A stretch of 64,000 bases of DNA. It comes from Pelomonas candidula. Its GTDB lineage: Bacteria; Pseudomonadota; Gammaproteobacteria; Burkholderiales; Burkholderiaceae_C. The notes below the pieces were generated by a model. That model was not told the origin of the DNA and did no database searches. It was given only the letters and a program-made list of their open reading frames with translations. Location: positions 1 to 64,000 of the forward strand of contig NZ_JBIGIC010000018.1 in the NCBI RefSeq assembly GCF_043555985.1, in the 5' to 3' direction. This document shows, piece by piece, positions 49,050 through 57,300 of this stretch (its first letter is position 1; every line of letters begins with the position of its first letter). The translations under genes were made by a program, and so were the position numbers.

Positions 49050-49250
49050 ATGAAAGCATCTGAACTCCGCGCCAAGGACGTCGCTGCCCTCGAGAAGGAA
49101 GTGACCGATCTGCTGAAGGCCCACTTCGGCCTGCGCATGCAAAAGGCCACCCAGCAGCTGACCAACCACAGCCAGCTGGGTAAGACCCGCCGCGACATCG
49201 CGCGTGCCAAGACTGTCCTGGCACAAAAGAAGAAGGAGGCCGCGAAATGA
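49050..49250 (+). CDS. rpmC: Large-subunit ribosomal protein L29
   Basis: A 66-residue helical-hairpin protein at the tunnel exit. It reads MKASELRAKDVAALEKEVTD, then LRMQKATQQLTNHSQLGKTR. The ATG at 49050 follows GAGGAAGGA. A longer frame inside rplP is not used. Its stop overlaps rpsQ by four bases. Confidence 0.97.
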   Translation: MKASELRAKDVAALEKEVTDLLKAHFGLRMQKATQQLTNHSQLGKTRRDIARAKTVLAQKKKEAAK

Positions 49251-49516
49251 CTGAGGCCCAAGTGAAGAACGTGCGCACCCTGGTCGGCAAGGTCGTCAGC
49301 GACGCCCGCGCCAAGACCGTGACCGTGCTCGTCGAGCGCCGTGCCAAGCACGAGCTGTACGGCAAGATCGTGGCCCGCTCGCGCAAGTACCACGCTCACG
49401 ACGAAAACAACGAGTACAAGATCGGTGACGTCGTCGAGATCAGCGAGACCCGTCCGGTCTCCAAGACCAAGGCCTGGGCTGTGACCCGCCTGGTTGAGAA
49501 GGCGCAACTCGTCTAA
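49247..49516 (+). CDS. rpsQ: Small-subunit ribosomal protein S17
   Basis: An 89-residue OB-fold protein. LVGKVVSDARAKTVTVLVER, KYHAHDENNEYKIGD and the C-terminal ISETRPVSKTKAW are diagnostic. The ATG overlaps rpmC by four bases, with AAGGAGG inside rpmC. It ends with a strong terminator instead of continuing into rplN. Confidence 0.98.
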   Translation: MTEAQVKNVRTLVGKVVSDARAKTVTVLVERRAKHELYGKIVARSRKYHAHDENNEYKIGDVVEISETRPVSKTKAWAVTRLVEKAQLV

Positions 49517-49539
49517 GACCGTCGGTCACCTGACCGCTG

Positions 49540-49576
49540 AAGCCGGCGCACTGGGAAACTGGTGCTCCGGCTTTTT
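49540..49576 (+). terminator. Terminator after rpsQ
   Basis: AGCCGG with GCAC (49541-49551) pairs with GTGC and CCGGCT (49562-49572), followed by TTTT. It lies just before the peroxiredoxin gene, so that gene may depend on readthrough or its own weak promoter. Confidence 0.8.
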
Positions 49577-49600
49577 CATTTCCAACCCGTGGAGCAACAC

Positions 49601-50107
49601 ATGATCAAAGTGGGCGACAAGCTGCCGGCCGGCAGCCTGCAGGAATTTATTGAAATCGAGGGCGATGGCTGCAGCCTGGGCCCCAACAGCTTCGACATCG
49701 AGAAAGCCACGGCAGGCAAGACCGTGGCGATCTTCGCGCTGCCCGGCGCCTTCACGCCGACCTGTTCCGCCCAGCATGTGCCAGGTTACGTGGCCCAGGC
49801 TGACGCCTTCAAGGCCGCCGGCGTCGACGAGATCTGGTGCGTGTCGGTCAACGATGCCTTCGTCATGGGCGCCTGGGGCCGCGAGCAGAAGACGGCCGGC
49901 AAGGTGCGCATGATGGCGGACGGCAGCGCGGCCTTCACCAAGGCCGTGGACCTCGTGTTCGACCTGACCGCCAAGGGCTTCGGTGTGCGTTCGCAGCGCT
50001 ACTCCATGCTGGTCAAGGACGGCGTCGTCCAGTCGCTGAACGTCGAGGCGCCCGGCAAGTTCGAGGTCAGCGACGCCGCGACGCTGTTGGCGCAGGCCAA
50101 AGCCTGA
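49601..50107 (+). CDS. Peroxiredoxin (Prx5-like)
   Basis: A 168-residue peroxiredoxin that reduces hydroperoxides through a peroxidatic Cys. The active site is PGAFTPTCSAQHVPGY with Cys55. Additional Cys residues occur at position 24 and in EIWCVSVND. Length and motif fit the Prx5 group that often uses glutathione/glutaredoxin. The start at 49601 has TGGAGC upstream. A longer frame (49562) would begin inside the terminator. It interrupts the ribosomal series between rpsQ and rplN and has no visible strong promoter of its own. A link to ribosome function is not evident. Confidence 0.88.
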   Translation: MIKVGDKLPAGSLQEFIEIEGDGCSLGPNSFDIEKATAGKTVAIFALPGAFTPTCSAQHVPGYVAQADAFKAAGVDEIWCVSVNDAFVMGAWGREQKTAGKVRMMADGSAAFTKAVDLVFDLTAKGFGVRSQRYSMLVKDGVVQSLNVEAPGKFEVSDAATLLAQAKA

Positions 50108-50156
50108 GGTCCGGCGGGGCGGCGATGCCGCCCTGAAAAAACTTCGGCGCAGGGCA

Positions 50157-50186
50157 TTGACGGCTCTTTGGCTTTCAATGCATAAT
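50157..50186 (+). promoter_or_regulatory. Promoter of the rplN (spc) operon
   Basis: TTGACG (50157-50162) and CATAAT (50181-50186) are separated by 18 bases. The leader to rplN is about 170 bases. In that stretch I see no gene. Confidence 0.7.
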
Positions 50187-50364
50187 GCGCAGCTTCGCCG
50201 AACGTCAGGTCCGTGAGCATCCTCGCTCCCAATTGCCTGGCTTCGGATCCGCCCTCAACCGTCGGGCAGTGCTGATGAGAGTCAGCCTGATCGACATACG
50301 GGCCCAAGACTGACCGACGCGTCGCGCTGAAAAGCAGGCAACTCGGGGCAAGTTGGGGACAGAC

Positions 50365-50733
50365 ATGATCCAAATGCAATCGCGGCTTGATGTCGCGGAC
50401 AACACTGGCGCCAAGTCCGTTCAGTGCATCAAGGTGCTGGGCGGCTCCAAGCGCCGCTATGCGCACATTGGCGACATCATCAAGGTCAGCATCAAAGAAG
50501 CTGCGCCGCGTGGTCGCGTGAAGAAGGGTGAGGTCTACAGCGCCGTGGTGGTCCGTACCGCCAAGGGTGTGCGCCGTCAGGACGGCTCGCTCGTCAAGTT
50601 CGACGGCAATGCCGCCGTGCTGCTCAATGCCAAGCTGGAGCCGATCGGCACCCGCATCTTCGGCCCGGTCACGCGTGAACTGCGCACCGAGCGCTTCATG
50701 AAGATCGTGTCGCTGGCCCCCGAGGTGCTCTGA
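50365..50733 (+). CDS. rplN: Large-subunit ribosomal protein L14
   Basis: A 122-residue protein of the 50S/30S interface. MIQMQSRLDVADNTGAK, IKVLGGSKRRYAHIGD and GPVTRELR are diagnostic. The start at 50365 is chosen over 50353 because the conserved sequence begins with MIQ. It is the first gene of the spc block after the peroxiredoxin. Confidence 0.98.
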   Translation: MIQMQSRLDVADNTGAKSVQCIKVLGGSKRRYAHIGDIIKVSIKEAAPRGRVKKGEVYSAVVVRTAKGVRRQDGSLVKFDGNAAVLLNAKLEPIGTRIFGPVTRELRTERFMKIVSLAPEVL

Positions 50734-50756
50734 GCACCGACTGTCTGAGGTAAGCC

Positions 50757-51071
50757 ATGAACAAGATTCGTACCGGCGACCAGGTCATCGTGTTGACCGG
50801 CCGCGACAAAGGCAAGCGCGGCACCGTGTCCGCTCGCACTGATGCTGACCACGTGGTGGTCGACGGCGTCAACGTCGTCAAGAAGCACGTCAAGCCCAAC
50901 CCCATGAAGGGCACCACCGGCGGCGTCGTCGACAAGACTATGCCCATCCATCAATCCAACGTGGCGATCTTCAACGCCGCCTCCGGCAAGGCCGATCGCG
51001 TGGGCGTCAAGCTCGTCGACGGCAAGCGGGTGCGCGTCTACAAGTCGACCGGCGAAGAGATCAAGGCTTAA
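50757..51071 (+). CDS. rplX: Large-subunit ribosomal protein L24
   Basis: A 104-residue assembly initiator with a KOW motif (IRTGDQVIVLTGRDKGKRGT). It has the same length as E. coli. GAGGTAAG precedes the ATG. Confidence 0.98.
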   Translation: MNKIRTGDQVIVLTGRDKGKRGTVSARTDADHVVVDGVNVVKKHVKPNPMKGTTGGVVDKTMPIHQSNVAIFNAASGKADRVGVKLVDGKRVRVYKSTGEEIKA

Positions 51072-51081
51072 GGGGTTCGAC

Positions 51082-51621
51082 ATGGCTCGTCTGCAAACGC
51101 ATTACCGCGAAAAAATCGTGCCCAGCCTGACTGAGAAGTTTGGCTACAAGTCGGTCATGGAAGTGCCGCGCATCACCAAGATCACGCTGAACATGGGCGT
51201 GAGCGAGGCGGTCGCCGACAAGAAGGTCATGGACCACGCCGTGGGCGACCTGACCAAGATCGCTGGCCAGAAGCCCGTGGTCACCAAGTCCAAGAAGGCC
51301 ATCGCCGGCTTCAAGATTCGCGACAACGTGCCCATCGGTGCGATGGTGACCCTGCGCGGCGTCCAGATGTATGAATTCCTGGACCGCTTCGTGACGATCG
51401 CGCTGCCGCGCGTTCGCGACTTCCGTGGTATCTCCGGCCGTTCGTTCGACGGCCGTGGCAACTACAACATCGGCGTCAAAGAGCAAATCATCTTCCCCGA
51501 GATCGAGTACGACAAGGTGGATGCTCTGCGTGGTCTGAACATCAGCATCACGACGACTGCCAAGACGGACGACGAAGCCAAGGCTCTGCTGGCTGCGTTC
51601 AAGTTTCCGTTCAAGAACTGA
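51082..51621 (+). CDS. rplE: Large-subunit ribosomal protein L5
   Basis: A 179-residue 5S rRNA-binding protein. RLQTHYREKIVPSLTEKFG and GRGNYNIGVKEQIIFPEI are diagnostic. It has the same length as E. coli. TAAGGGG precedes the ATG. Confidence 0.98.
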   Translation: MARLQTHYREKIVPSLTEKFGYKSVMEVPRITKITLNMGVSEAVADKKVMDHAVGDLTKIAGQKPVVTKSKKAIAGFKIRDNVPIGAMVTLRGVQMYEFLDRFVTIALPRVRDFRGISGRSFDGRGNYNIGVKEQIIFPEIEYDKVDALRGLNISITTTAKTDDEAKALLAAFKFPFKN

Positions 51622-51629
51622 GGTGACCC

Positions 51630-51935
51630 GTGGCAAAACTCTCGATCAAACAACGTGAGCTGAAGCGCGAAGCGCTGGTCGCCAAGTTCTCCAAGAAGTA
51701 CGCGGAACTGAAGGCCATCATCGACGACAGCAAGAAGTCCGAGGAAGAGCGCTACGCCGCTCGCCTCGAGCTGCAAAAGCTGCCTCGCAATGCCTACCCC
51801 ACTCGCCTGCGCAACCGCTGCGAGCTGACCGGTCGTCCGCGTGGCACCTTCCGCAAGTTCGGCCTGGCCCGTAACAAGATCCGTGAACTGGCCTTCAAGG
51901 GCGACATCCCCGGTGTCGTCAAGGCCAGCTGGTAA
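51630..51935 (+). CDS. rpsN: Small-subunit ribosomal protein S14 (zinc-free type)
   Basis: A 101-residue protein. It begins at a GTG (51630) with GAGGTGA upstream. The sequence has LPRNAYPTRLRNRCELTGRPRG-like core and only one Cys, so it is the zinc-free form. It ends AFKGDIPGVVKASW. Confidence 0.97.
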   Translation: MAKLSIKQRELKREALVAKFSKKYAELKAIIDDSKKSEEERYAARLELQKLPRNAYPTRLRNRCELTGRPRGTFRKFGLARNKIRELAFKGDIPGVVKASW

Positions 51936-51961
51936 TCATCGGCTGATAGGAGATATCGCAA

Positions 51962-52357
51962 ATGAGCATGAGTGATCCCATCGCCGATATGCTGACCCGC
52001 ATCCGCAATGCGCAAATCGTCGAGAAGACGAGCGTTGCCATGCCGTCGTCCAAGCTGAAGGTGGCGATTGCCAAGGTCCTGAAGGACGAAGGCTATATCG
52101 ACGATTTCGCCGTGCGCGGCGAAGCTACCCGTCCGGAACTGGAAATCTCGCTGAAGTACTACGCTGGCCGTCCGGTCATCGAACGTATCGAGCGCGTCAG
52201 CCGCCCCGGTCTGCGCATCTACAAGGGCCGCCACGACATTCCTCAGGTCATGAATGGCCTGGGCGTGGCGATCGTCACGACCCCGCAAGGCGTCATGACG
52301 GACCGCAAGGCTCGCGCTGCCGGCATCGGCGGCGAAGTCCTCTGCTACGTCGCCTAA
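51962..52357 (+). CDS. rpsH: Small-subunit ribosomal protein S8
   Basis: A 131-residue protein that binds the central domain of 16S rRNA and, in E. coli, represses the spc operon. MSDPIADMLTRIRNAQ and the C-terminal GVMTDRKARAAGIGGEVLCY are diagnostic. The ATG at 51962 is nine bases after AGGAG. A second ATG at 51968 is possible. Confidence 0.97.
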   Translation: MSMSDPIADMLTRIRNAQIVEKTSVAMPSSKLKVAIAKVLKDEGYIDDFAVRGEATRPELEISLKYYAGRPVIERIERVSRPGLRIYKGRHDIPQVMNGLGVAIVTTPQGVMTDRKARAAGIGGEVLCYVA

Positions 52358-52374
52358 GCGAAGGAGTAGGAACA

Positions 52375-52908
52375 ATGTCCCGCGTTGGAAAAATGCCGGT
52401 CATCCTCCCGCAAGGCGTGGATGTGACCGTCGGCGCTGAGTCGATCAGCGTCAAGGGCTCGCTCGGTACGCTGGTGCGTCCCGCGAACGGCCTGGTGAAT
52501 GTCAAGAACGAAGCTGGCAAGCTGAGCTTCGTGCCCGCCAACGATTCGGCCGAAGCCGATGCGATGAGCGGCACGATGCGCGCCCTGGTGGCCAACATGG
52601 TCAACGGCGTCAGCAAGGGCTTCGAGAAGAAGCTGAACCTGGTCGGCGTGGGCTTCCGTGCTCAGGCCCAGGGTCAGAAGCTCAACCTGCAGATCGGTTT
52701 CTCTCACCCTGTGGTGAAGGACATGCCGGCCGGCATCAAGGTCGAGTGCCCCACCCAGACCGAAATCCTCATCAAGGGCGCTGACCGCCAGGTCGTCGGC
52801 CAGATCGCCGCCGAGGTGCGTGCCTTCCGCCCGCCCGAGCCGTACAAGGGCAAGGGCATCCGTTACTCGGATGAGAAGGTCTCCCTCAAAGAGACCAAGA
52901 AGAAGTAA
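52375..52908 (+). CDS. rplF: Large-subunit ribosomal protein L6
   Basis: A 177-residue protein. It begins MSRVGKMPVILPQGVDVTV and ends with PEPYKGKGIRYSDEKV. It has the same length as E. coli. AAGGAG precedes the ATG. Confidence 0.98.
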   Translation: MSRVGKMPVILPQGVDVTVGAESISVKGSLGTLVRPANGLVNVKNEAGKLSFVPANDSAEADAMSGTMRALVANMVNGVSKGFEKKLNLVGVGFRAQAQGQKLNLQIGFSHPVVKDMPAGIKVECPTQTEILIKGADRQVVGQIAAEVRAFRPPEPYKGKGIRYSDEKVSLKETKKK

Positions 52909-52919
52909 GGAGCAGCGCC

Positions 52920-53276
52920 ATGATGACCAAGAAAGAACAACGCCTGCGTCGTTCGCGCCAGACCCGCGCTCGCATTGCGATCCAGCGCGTCGCCCGTCTG
53001 ACGGTGTTCCGCTCCAACCTGCACATCTACGCCCAAGTCGTCTCGGAAGATGGCGACAAGGTGCTGGCTGCGGCCTCGACGGCCGAGAAGTCGGTTCGCG
53101 AACAGGTGAGCAATGGCGGCAACGTCGCCGCTGCCACGCTGGTCGGCAAGCTGATCGCCGAGAAGGCCAAGGCTGCCGGCGTCGACAAGGTTGCCTTCGA
53201 CCGCTCGGGTTTCGCCTACCACGGTCGTGTCAAGGCACTGGCCGAAGCAGCCCGCGAAGCCGGCCTGCAGTTCTGA
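52920..53276 (+). CDS. rplR: Large-subunit ribosomal protein L18
   Basis: A 118-residue 5S rRNA-binding protein. RLRRSRQTRARIAIQ and ending FDRSGFAYHGRVKALAEAAR are diagnostic. Two adjacent ATGs (52920 and 52923) follow AAGGAG, so the start is uncertain by one residue. Confidence 0.98.
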   Translation: MMTKKEQRLRRSRQTRARIAIQRVARLTVFRSNLHIYAQVVSEDGDKVLAAASTAEKSVREQVSNGGNVAAATLVGKLIAEKAKAAGVDKVAFDRSGFAYHGRVKALAEAAREAGLQF

Positions 53277-53294
53277 CGCATCAAGGAATAGGAA

Positions 53295-53816
53295 ATGGCA
53301 AAGTTTCAACCCCGCGGCGCGCAGGCTGAAGGCAACGACGACGGCCTGAAGGAAAAGATGATCGCGGTCAACCGCGTCACCAAGGTGGTCAAGGGCGGCC
53401 GTACGCTGTCCTTCGCTGCTCTGACCGTGGTCGGTGATGGCGATGGCCGCATCGGCATGGGCAAGGGCAAGGCCAAGGAAGTGCCGGTCGCAGTGCAGAA
53501 GGCCATGGAATCGGCCCGCCGCAACATGATCAAGGTCAACCTGAAGAACGGCACCATTCACCACAACGTGGTGGGCGAGCACGGTGCTGCTCACGTCATC
53601 ATGGCTCCGGCTCCTGCCGGTACCGGCGTCATCGCCGGCGGCCCGATGCGTGCTGTCTTCGAAGTGATGGGCGTGACCGACATCGTGACCAAGAGCCACG
53701 GTTCGACCAACCCTTACAACATGGTCCGCGCCACGCTGGACGCCCTGAAGCGTTCGACGACGGCGTCGGAAGTCGCTGCCAAGCGCGGCAAGACGGTTGA
53801 AGAACTCTTCAACTGA
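53295..53816 (+). CDS. rpsE: Small-subunit ribosomal protein S5
   Basis: A 173-residue protein. LKEKMIAVNRVTKVVKGGRT contains the loop changed in spectinomycin resistance and looks wild type (VVKGGR). GMGKGKAKEVPVAVQKAM and KSHGSTNPYNMVRATLDAL are also present. AAGGAATAGGAA precedes the ATG. Confidence 0.98.
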   Translation: MAKFQPRGAQAEGNDDGLKEKMIAVNRVTKVVKGGRTLSFAALTVVGDGDGRIGMGKGKAKEVPVAVQKAMESARRNMIKVNLKNGTIHHNVVGEHGAAHVIMAPAPAGTGVIAGGPMRAVFEVMGVTDIVTKSHGSTNPYNMVRATLDALKRSTTASEVAAKRGKTVEELFN

Positions 53817-53836
53817 TCGCCAGAGCGGAGCACAAG

Positions 53837-54019
53837 ATGTCTGACAAGAAAACCGTGACGGTCAAGCTGGTGCGTAGCCCCATCGGCTGCCGCGCCTCGC
53901 ACCGTGCCACCGTGGTCGGCCTGGGTCTGCGCAAGCTGAACAGCCAGTCCACGCTGGAAGACACGCCCGCCGTGCGCGGCATGATCAACAAGATCGCCTA
54001 TCTGGTGCAGGTGCTGTAA
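53837..54019 (+). CDS. rpmD: Large-subunit ribosomal protein L30
   Basis: A 60-residue protein (VTVKLVRSPIGCRASHRAT, LRKLNSQSTLEDTPAVRGMI). GCGGAG precedes the ATG. Its place between rpsE and rplO is standard. Confidence 0.97.
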   Translation: MSDKKTVTVKLVRSPIGCRASHRATVVGLGLRKLNSQSTLEDTPAVRGMINKIAYLVQVL

Positions 54020-54045
54020 GCGCCACGCACATCGAGGACAAGACG

Positions 54046-54477
54046 ATGGAACTCAACACGATCAAGCCCGCAGAGGGCGCCAAGCATGCCAAGCGCCGTG
54101 TCGGCCGCGGCATCGGCTCCGGCCTGGGCAAGACCGCCGGTCGCGGTCACAAGGGTCAGAAGTCCCGCGCTGGTGGCTACCACAAGGTCGGCTTCGAAGG
54201 CGGCCAGATGCCGCTGCAGCGTCGCCTGCCCAAGCGTGGCTTCAAGTCGCTGACGCTGAAGTACAACGCCGAGATCACGCTGACCGACCTGCAAGGTCTG
54301 GCTGGTGAAGAGATCGACGTGTCGACGCTGAAGGCTGTCGGCCTGGTGCCCCAACTGGCCAAGTCGGTCAAGGTCATCCTGGCTGGCGCCATCGAGCGCA
54401 AGGTCACGCTGAAGGGCGTGAACGCCACGAAGGGCGCCAAGGCGGCCATCGAGGCAGCGGGCGGCTCGGTCGCTTAA
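54046..54477 (+). CDS. rplO: Large-subunit ribosomal protein L15
   Basis: A 143-residue protein. AKRRVGRGIGSGLGKTAGRG and GFEGGQMPLQRRLPKRGF are diagnostic. GAGGACAAG precedes the ATG. It is followed by secY after 18 bases. Confidence 0.98.
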   Translation: MELNTIKPAEGAKHAKRRVGRGIGSGLGKTAGRGHKGQKSRAGGYHKVGFEGGQMPLQRRLPKRGFKSLTLKYNAEITLTDLQGLAGEEIDVSTLKAVGLVPQLAKSVKVILAGAIERKVTLKGVNATKGAKAAIEAAGGSVA

Positions 54478-54495
54478 TCAGGGAACTGATCCAGC

Positions 54496-55806
54496 GTGGC
54501 TACCAACGCGAATCAGCTGGCCAAGAGCGGCAAGTTCGGCGACCTGCGTCGCCGTCTTGTGTTCCTGCTGCTGGCTCTGGTCGTCTACCGCATCGGGGCG
54601 CATATCCCGGTGCCCGGTATCGACCCGAACCAGTTGGCCCAATTCTTCAAGGGTCAGGCCGGTGGCATCCTGAGCCTGTTCAACATGTTCTCGGGCGGCG
54701 CGCTGTCGCGCTTCACCGTGTTCGCGTTGGGCATCACGCCGTACATCTCGGCTTCCATCGTGCTGCAGTTGATGACCTACGTGGTCCCGACGCTGGAACA
54801 GCTGAAGAAGGAAGGCGAGGCAGGCCGTCGCAAGATCACTCAGTACACGCGTTATGCGACGCTGGGTCTGGCTCTGTTTCAGAGTCTGTCGATCGCGCTG
54901 GCGCTGGAAGGCTCTGCCGGTCTGGTACTGAACCCTGGCTTTGGTTTCCGCCTCACCGCGGTTTCCAGCCTGGTGGCAGGCACGATGTTCCTGATGTGGC
55001 TGGGCGAACAGATCACCGAGCGTGGTCTGGGCAATGGCATCTCGATCCTGATCTTCGGCGGTATCGCCGCAGGTTTGCCGGGTGCGATCGGTGGCCTGTT
55101 CGAGCTGGTGCGTACCGGTGCGATGGGCTACGGCTCGGCGCTGGTGGTGATCACGCTGATCGTGCTGGTGACCTACGCCGTCGTGTTCGTCGAACGTGGT
55201 CAGCGCAAGATCCTGGTGAACTACGCCAAGCGCCAGGTCGGCAATAAGGTCTATGGTGGCCAGTCGTCGCACCTGCCCTTGAAGCTGAACATGTCGGGCG
55301 TGATCCCGCCGATCTTCGCGTCGTCGATCATCCTGCTGCCGACCACGGTGGTGAGTTGGTTTGCGACCGGTGACGGCCTGCGCTGGCTGAAGGACATCGC
55401 GGGCATGATCAGCCCGGGACAGCCGATCTACGTCCTGCTGTATTCGGCGGCGATCGTGTTCTTCTGCTTCTTCTACACGGCGCTGGTGTTCAACAGCCGT
55501 GAGACGGCGGACAACCTGAAGAAGAGTGGCGCGTTCATCCCGGGCATTCGCCCTGGTGAGCAGACCGCGAAGCACATCGACAAGATCCTTTCGCGACTGA
55601 CGCTGGCTGGTGCGATCTACATCACGCTGGTCTGTCTGTTGCCCGAGTTCCTGACGCTGAAGTACAACGTGCCGTTCTATTTTGGTGGCACGTCCCTGTT
55701 GATCATCGTCGTCGTGACGATGGACTTTTGGGCTCAGGTTCAGAGCTACATCATGAGTCAGCAGTACGAATCACTGCTGAAGAAGGCCAGCTTCAAGCCC
55801 AACTGA
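54496..55806 (+). CDS. secY: Preprotein translocase subunit SecY
   Basis: A 436-residue inner-membrane channel with about ten hydrophobic segments, including the N-terminal VVYRIGAHIPVPGIDP and the plug-region sequence LFNMFSGGALSRFTVFALGI. It forms the protein-conducting pore with SecE and SecG. The start is a GTG at 54496 with AGGGAA upstream, as is common for secY in the spc operon. Length is close to E. coli (443). Confidence 0.98.
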   Translation: MATNANQLAKSGKFGDLRRRLVFLLLALVVYRIGAHIPVPGIDPNQLAQFFKGQAGGILSLFNMFSGGALSRFTVFALGITPYISASIVLQLMTYVVPTLEQLKKEGEAGRRKITQYTRYATLGLALFQSLSIALALEGSAGLVLNPGFGFRLTAVSSLVAGTMFLMWLGEQITERGLGNGISILIFGGIAAGLPGAIGGLFELVRTGAMGYGSALVVITLIVLVTYAVVFVERGQRKILVNYAKRQVGNKVYGGQSSHLPLKLNMSGVIPPIFASSIILLPTTVVSWFATGDGLRWLKDIAGMISPGQPIYVLLYSAAIVFFCFFYTALVFNSRETADNLKKSGAFIPGIRPGEQTAKHIDKILSRLTLAGAIYITLVCLLPEFLTLKYNVPFYFGGTSLLIIVVVTMDFWAQVQSYIMSQQYESLLKKASFKPN

Positions 55807-55860
55807 GGGTCGGGAGCTGTACATGGGAAGAATTTGATTTAACCCACACGAAGCGCAGAC

Positions 55861-56079
55861 ATGTCGAAAGACGACGTCATTCAGATGCAGGGTGAGATTC
55901 TGGAGAACCTCCCCAACGCAACGTTTCGTGTGAAGTTGGAGAACGGGCATGTCGTTCTCGGTCATATCTCCGGCAAGATGCGGATGCATTACATCCGCAT
56001 CCTGCCTGGCGACAAAGTGACCGTGGAATTGACGCCCTACGATTTGAGTCGTGCTCGCATCGTGTTCCGGGCGAAGTGA
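55861..56079 (+). CDS. infA: Translation initiation factor IF-1
   Basis: A 72-residue OB-fold factor (MSKDDVIQMQGEILENLPNA, GKMRMHYIRILPGDKVTVEL). It has the same length as E. coli. In betaproteobacteria infA lies after secY in this operon, as here, instead of at a distant site. Confidence 0.98.
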   Translation: MSKDDVIQMQGEILENLPNATFRVKLENGHVVLGHISGKMRMHYIRILPGDKVTVELTPYDLSRARIVFRAK

Positions 56080-56138
56080 GCTTTTTGAATCCCCGGGAAC
56101 GCGACTAGAGCGCAAAAGAGTAGGCCAAGGAGCAGACC

Positions 56139-56252
56139 ATGAAAGTTTCGGCATCCGTGAAGCAGATGTGCCGCAATTGCAAGATCATCCGCCGCAAGGG
56201 CGTGGTGCGTGTGATCTGCACCGACCCGCGCCACAAGCAGCGCCAGGGCTGA
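56139..56252 (+). CDS. rpmJ: Large-subunit ribosomal protein L36 (zinc form)
   Basis: A 37-residue protein that reads MKVSASVKQMCRNCKIIRRK and ends with DPRHKQRQG. Zinc ligands are Cys11, Cys14, Cys27 and His32, so it is the zinc-binding form. CAAGGAG precedes the ATG at 56139. Its place between infA and rpsM is standard. Confidence 0.96.
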   Translation: MKVSASVKQMCRNCKIIRRKGVVRVICTDPRHKQRQG

Positions 56253-56282
56253 TTGGCCGCACGACAGGACTAGAGGACCACC

Positions 56283-56648
56283 ATGGCACGTATTGCTGGT
56301 ATCAACATTCCGCCGCAAAAGCACACTGAGATCGGTCTGACCTCGATCTACGGCATTGGCCGTACGACCGCCCAGAAGATCTGCACGACTTGCGGCATCC
56401 CGTTCGACAAGAAGGTCAAGGACCTGACCGACGGCGATCTCGAAAAGATCCGTGACGAGGTCAACAAGCTGACCATCGAAGGTGACCTGCGCCGTGAGCA
56501 GTCCATCAACATCAAGCGTCTGATGGACCTCGGCTGCTACCGTGGCTTCCGTCATCGCCGTGGCCTGCCGATGCGCGGCCAGCGCACCCGCACGAACGCC
56601 CGCACCCGCAAGGGTCCGCGCAAGTCGGCCGCGACCGGCAAGAAGTAA
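56283..56648 (+). CDS. rpsM: Small-subunit ribosomal protein S13
   Basis: A 121-residue 30S head protein. ARIAGINIPPQKHTEIGLTS and YRGFRHRRGLPMRGQRTRTN are diagnostic. AGAGGACC precedes the ATG. Confidence 0.98.
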   Translation: MARIAGINIPPQKHTEIGLTSIYGIGRTTAQKICTTCGIPFDKKVKDLTDGDLEKIRDEVNKLTIEGDLRREQSINIKRLMDLGCYRGFRHRRGLPMRGQRTRTNARTRKGPRKSAATGKK

Positions 56649-56674
56649 GCTGCCCGAACTGAAAGAAGGTCAAT

Positions 56675-57079
56675 ATGGCAAAGGCTCCCAACAATTCGGC
56701 GGCTCAGCGGGTTCGCAAGAAGGTCCGCAAGAACGTTGCTGACGGCATCGCGCATGTCCACGCTTCGTTCAACAACACCATCATCACCATCACCGACCGT
56801 CAAGGCGGCGCCCTGTCCTGGGCTTCGTCGGGCGGCCAGGGCTTCAAGGGCTCGCGCAAGTCGACCCCCTTCGCAGCCCAGGTGGCGGCTGAAGTGGCAG
56901 GCCGTGCCGCTCAAGAGCAGGGCATCAAGAACCTGGACGTCAAGATCAAGGGCCCTGGCCCGGGTCGTGAGTCGTCGGTGCGTGCCCTGGCTGCGCTCGG
57001 CATCCGCATCAACTCGATCTCTGACGTGACGCCGGTGCCGCACAACGGCTGCCGTCCGCAAAAGCGTCGCCGTATCTGA
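56675..57079 (+). CDS. rpsK: Small-subunit ribosomal protein S11
   Basis: A 134-residue platform protein. HVHASFNNTIITITDRQGGA and the C-terminal VTPVPHNGCRPQKRRRI are diagnostic. GAAAGAAGG precedes the ATG. A promoter-like and hairpin region follows before rpsD. Confidence 0.98.
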   Translation: MAKAPNNSAAQRVRKKVRKNVADGIAHVHASFNNTIITITDRQGGALSWASSGGQGFKGSRKSTPFAAQVAAEVAGRAAQEQGIKNLDVKIKGPGPGRESSVRALAALGIRINSISDVTPVPHNGCRPQKRRRI

Positions 57080-57107
57080 GCTCCTTCACCCTCTGGTGAC
57101 AGGGATA

Positions 57108-57190
57108 TTGCAGATTCGGATGACGGTGCGATAATCGCGCGCTTTCCCGGAGCCGGCGGGCACTTCAGTGCCGCGCCGGCTTCAGTTTTG
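57108..57190 (+). promoter_or_regulatory. rpsD leader: promoter-like site plus terminator-like hairpin
   Basis: TTGCAG (57108-57113) and GATAAT (57130-57135) are separated by 16 bases. Fifteen bases later AGCCGGC (57151-57157) and GCCGGCT (57175-57181) form a stem with an inner GCAC/GTGC, followed by TCAGTTTT. The order promoter then hairpin suggests attenuation of rpsD-rpoA-rplQ, or the hairpin may simply end the rpsK message. From 57190 to 57300 I see only the ribosome-binding site. Confidence 0.5.
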
Positions 57191-57300
57191 AGCCGATCCC
57201 ATTTGGCGACGGCTCACAAGCCCACCGTCCAAGCCCACAACAACACCGGCTGGACTCGCGTCAGGCAACCCTGGCGTTAGATTGAACAAGGACACTCAAA

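Noticed and set aside
50118..50142. Hairpin GGGCGGC/GCCGCCC after the peroxiredoxin gene
   Set aside because: It is followed by A-residues, not T, on the coding strand, so I do not call it a terminator.
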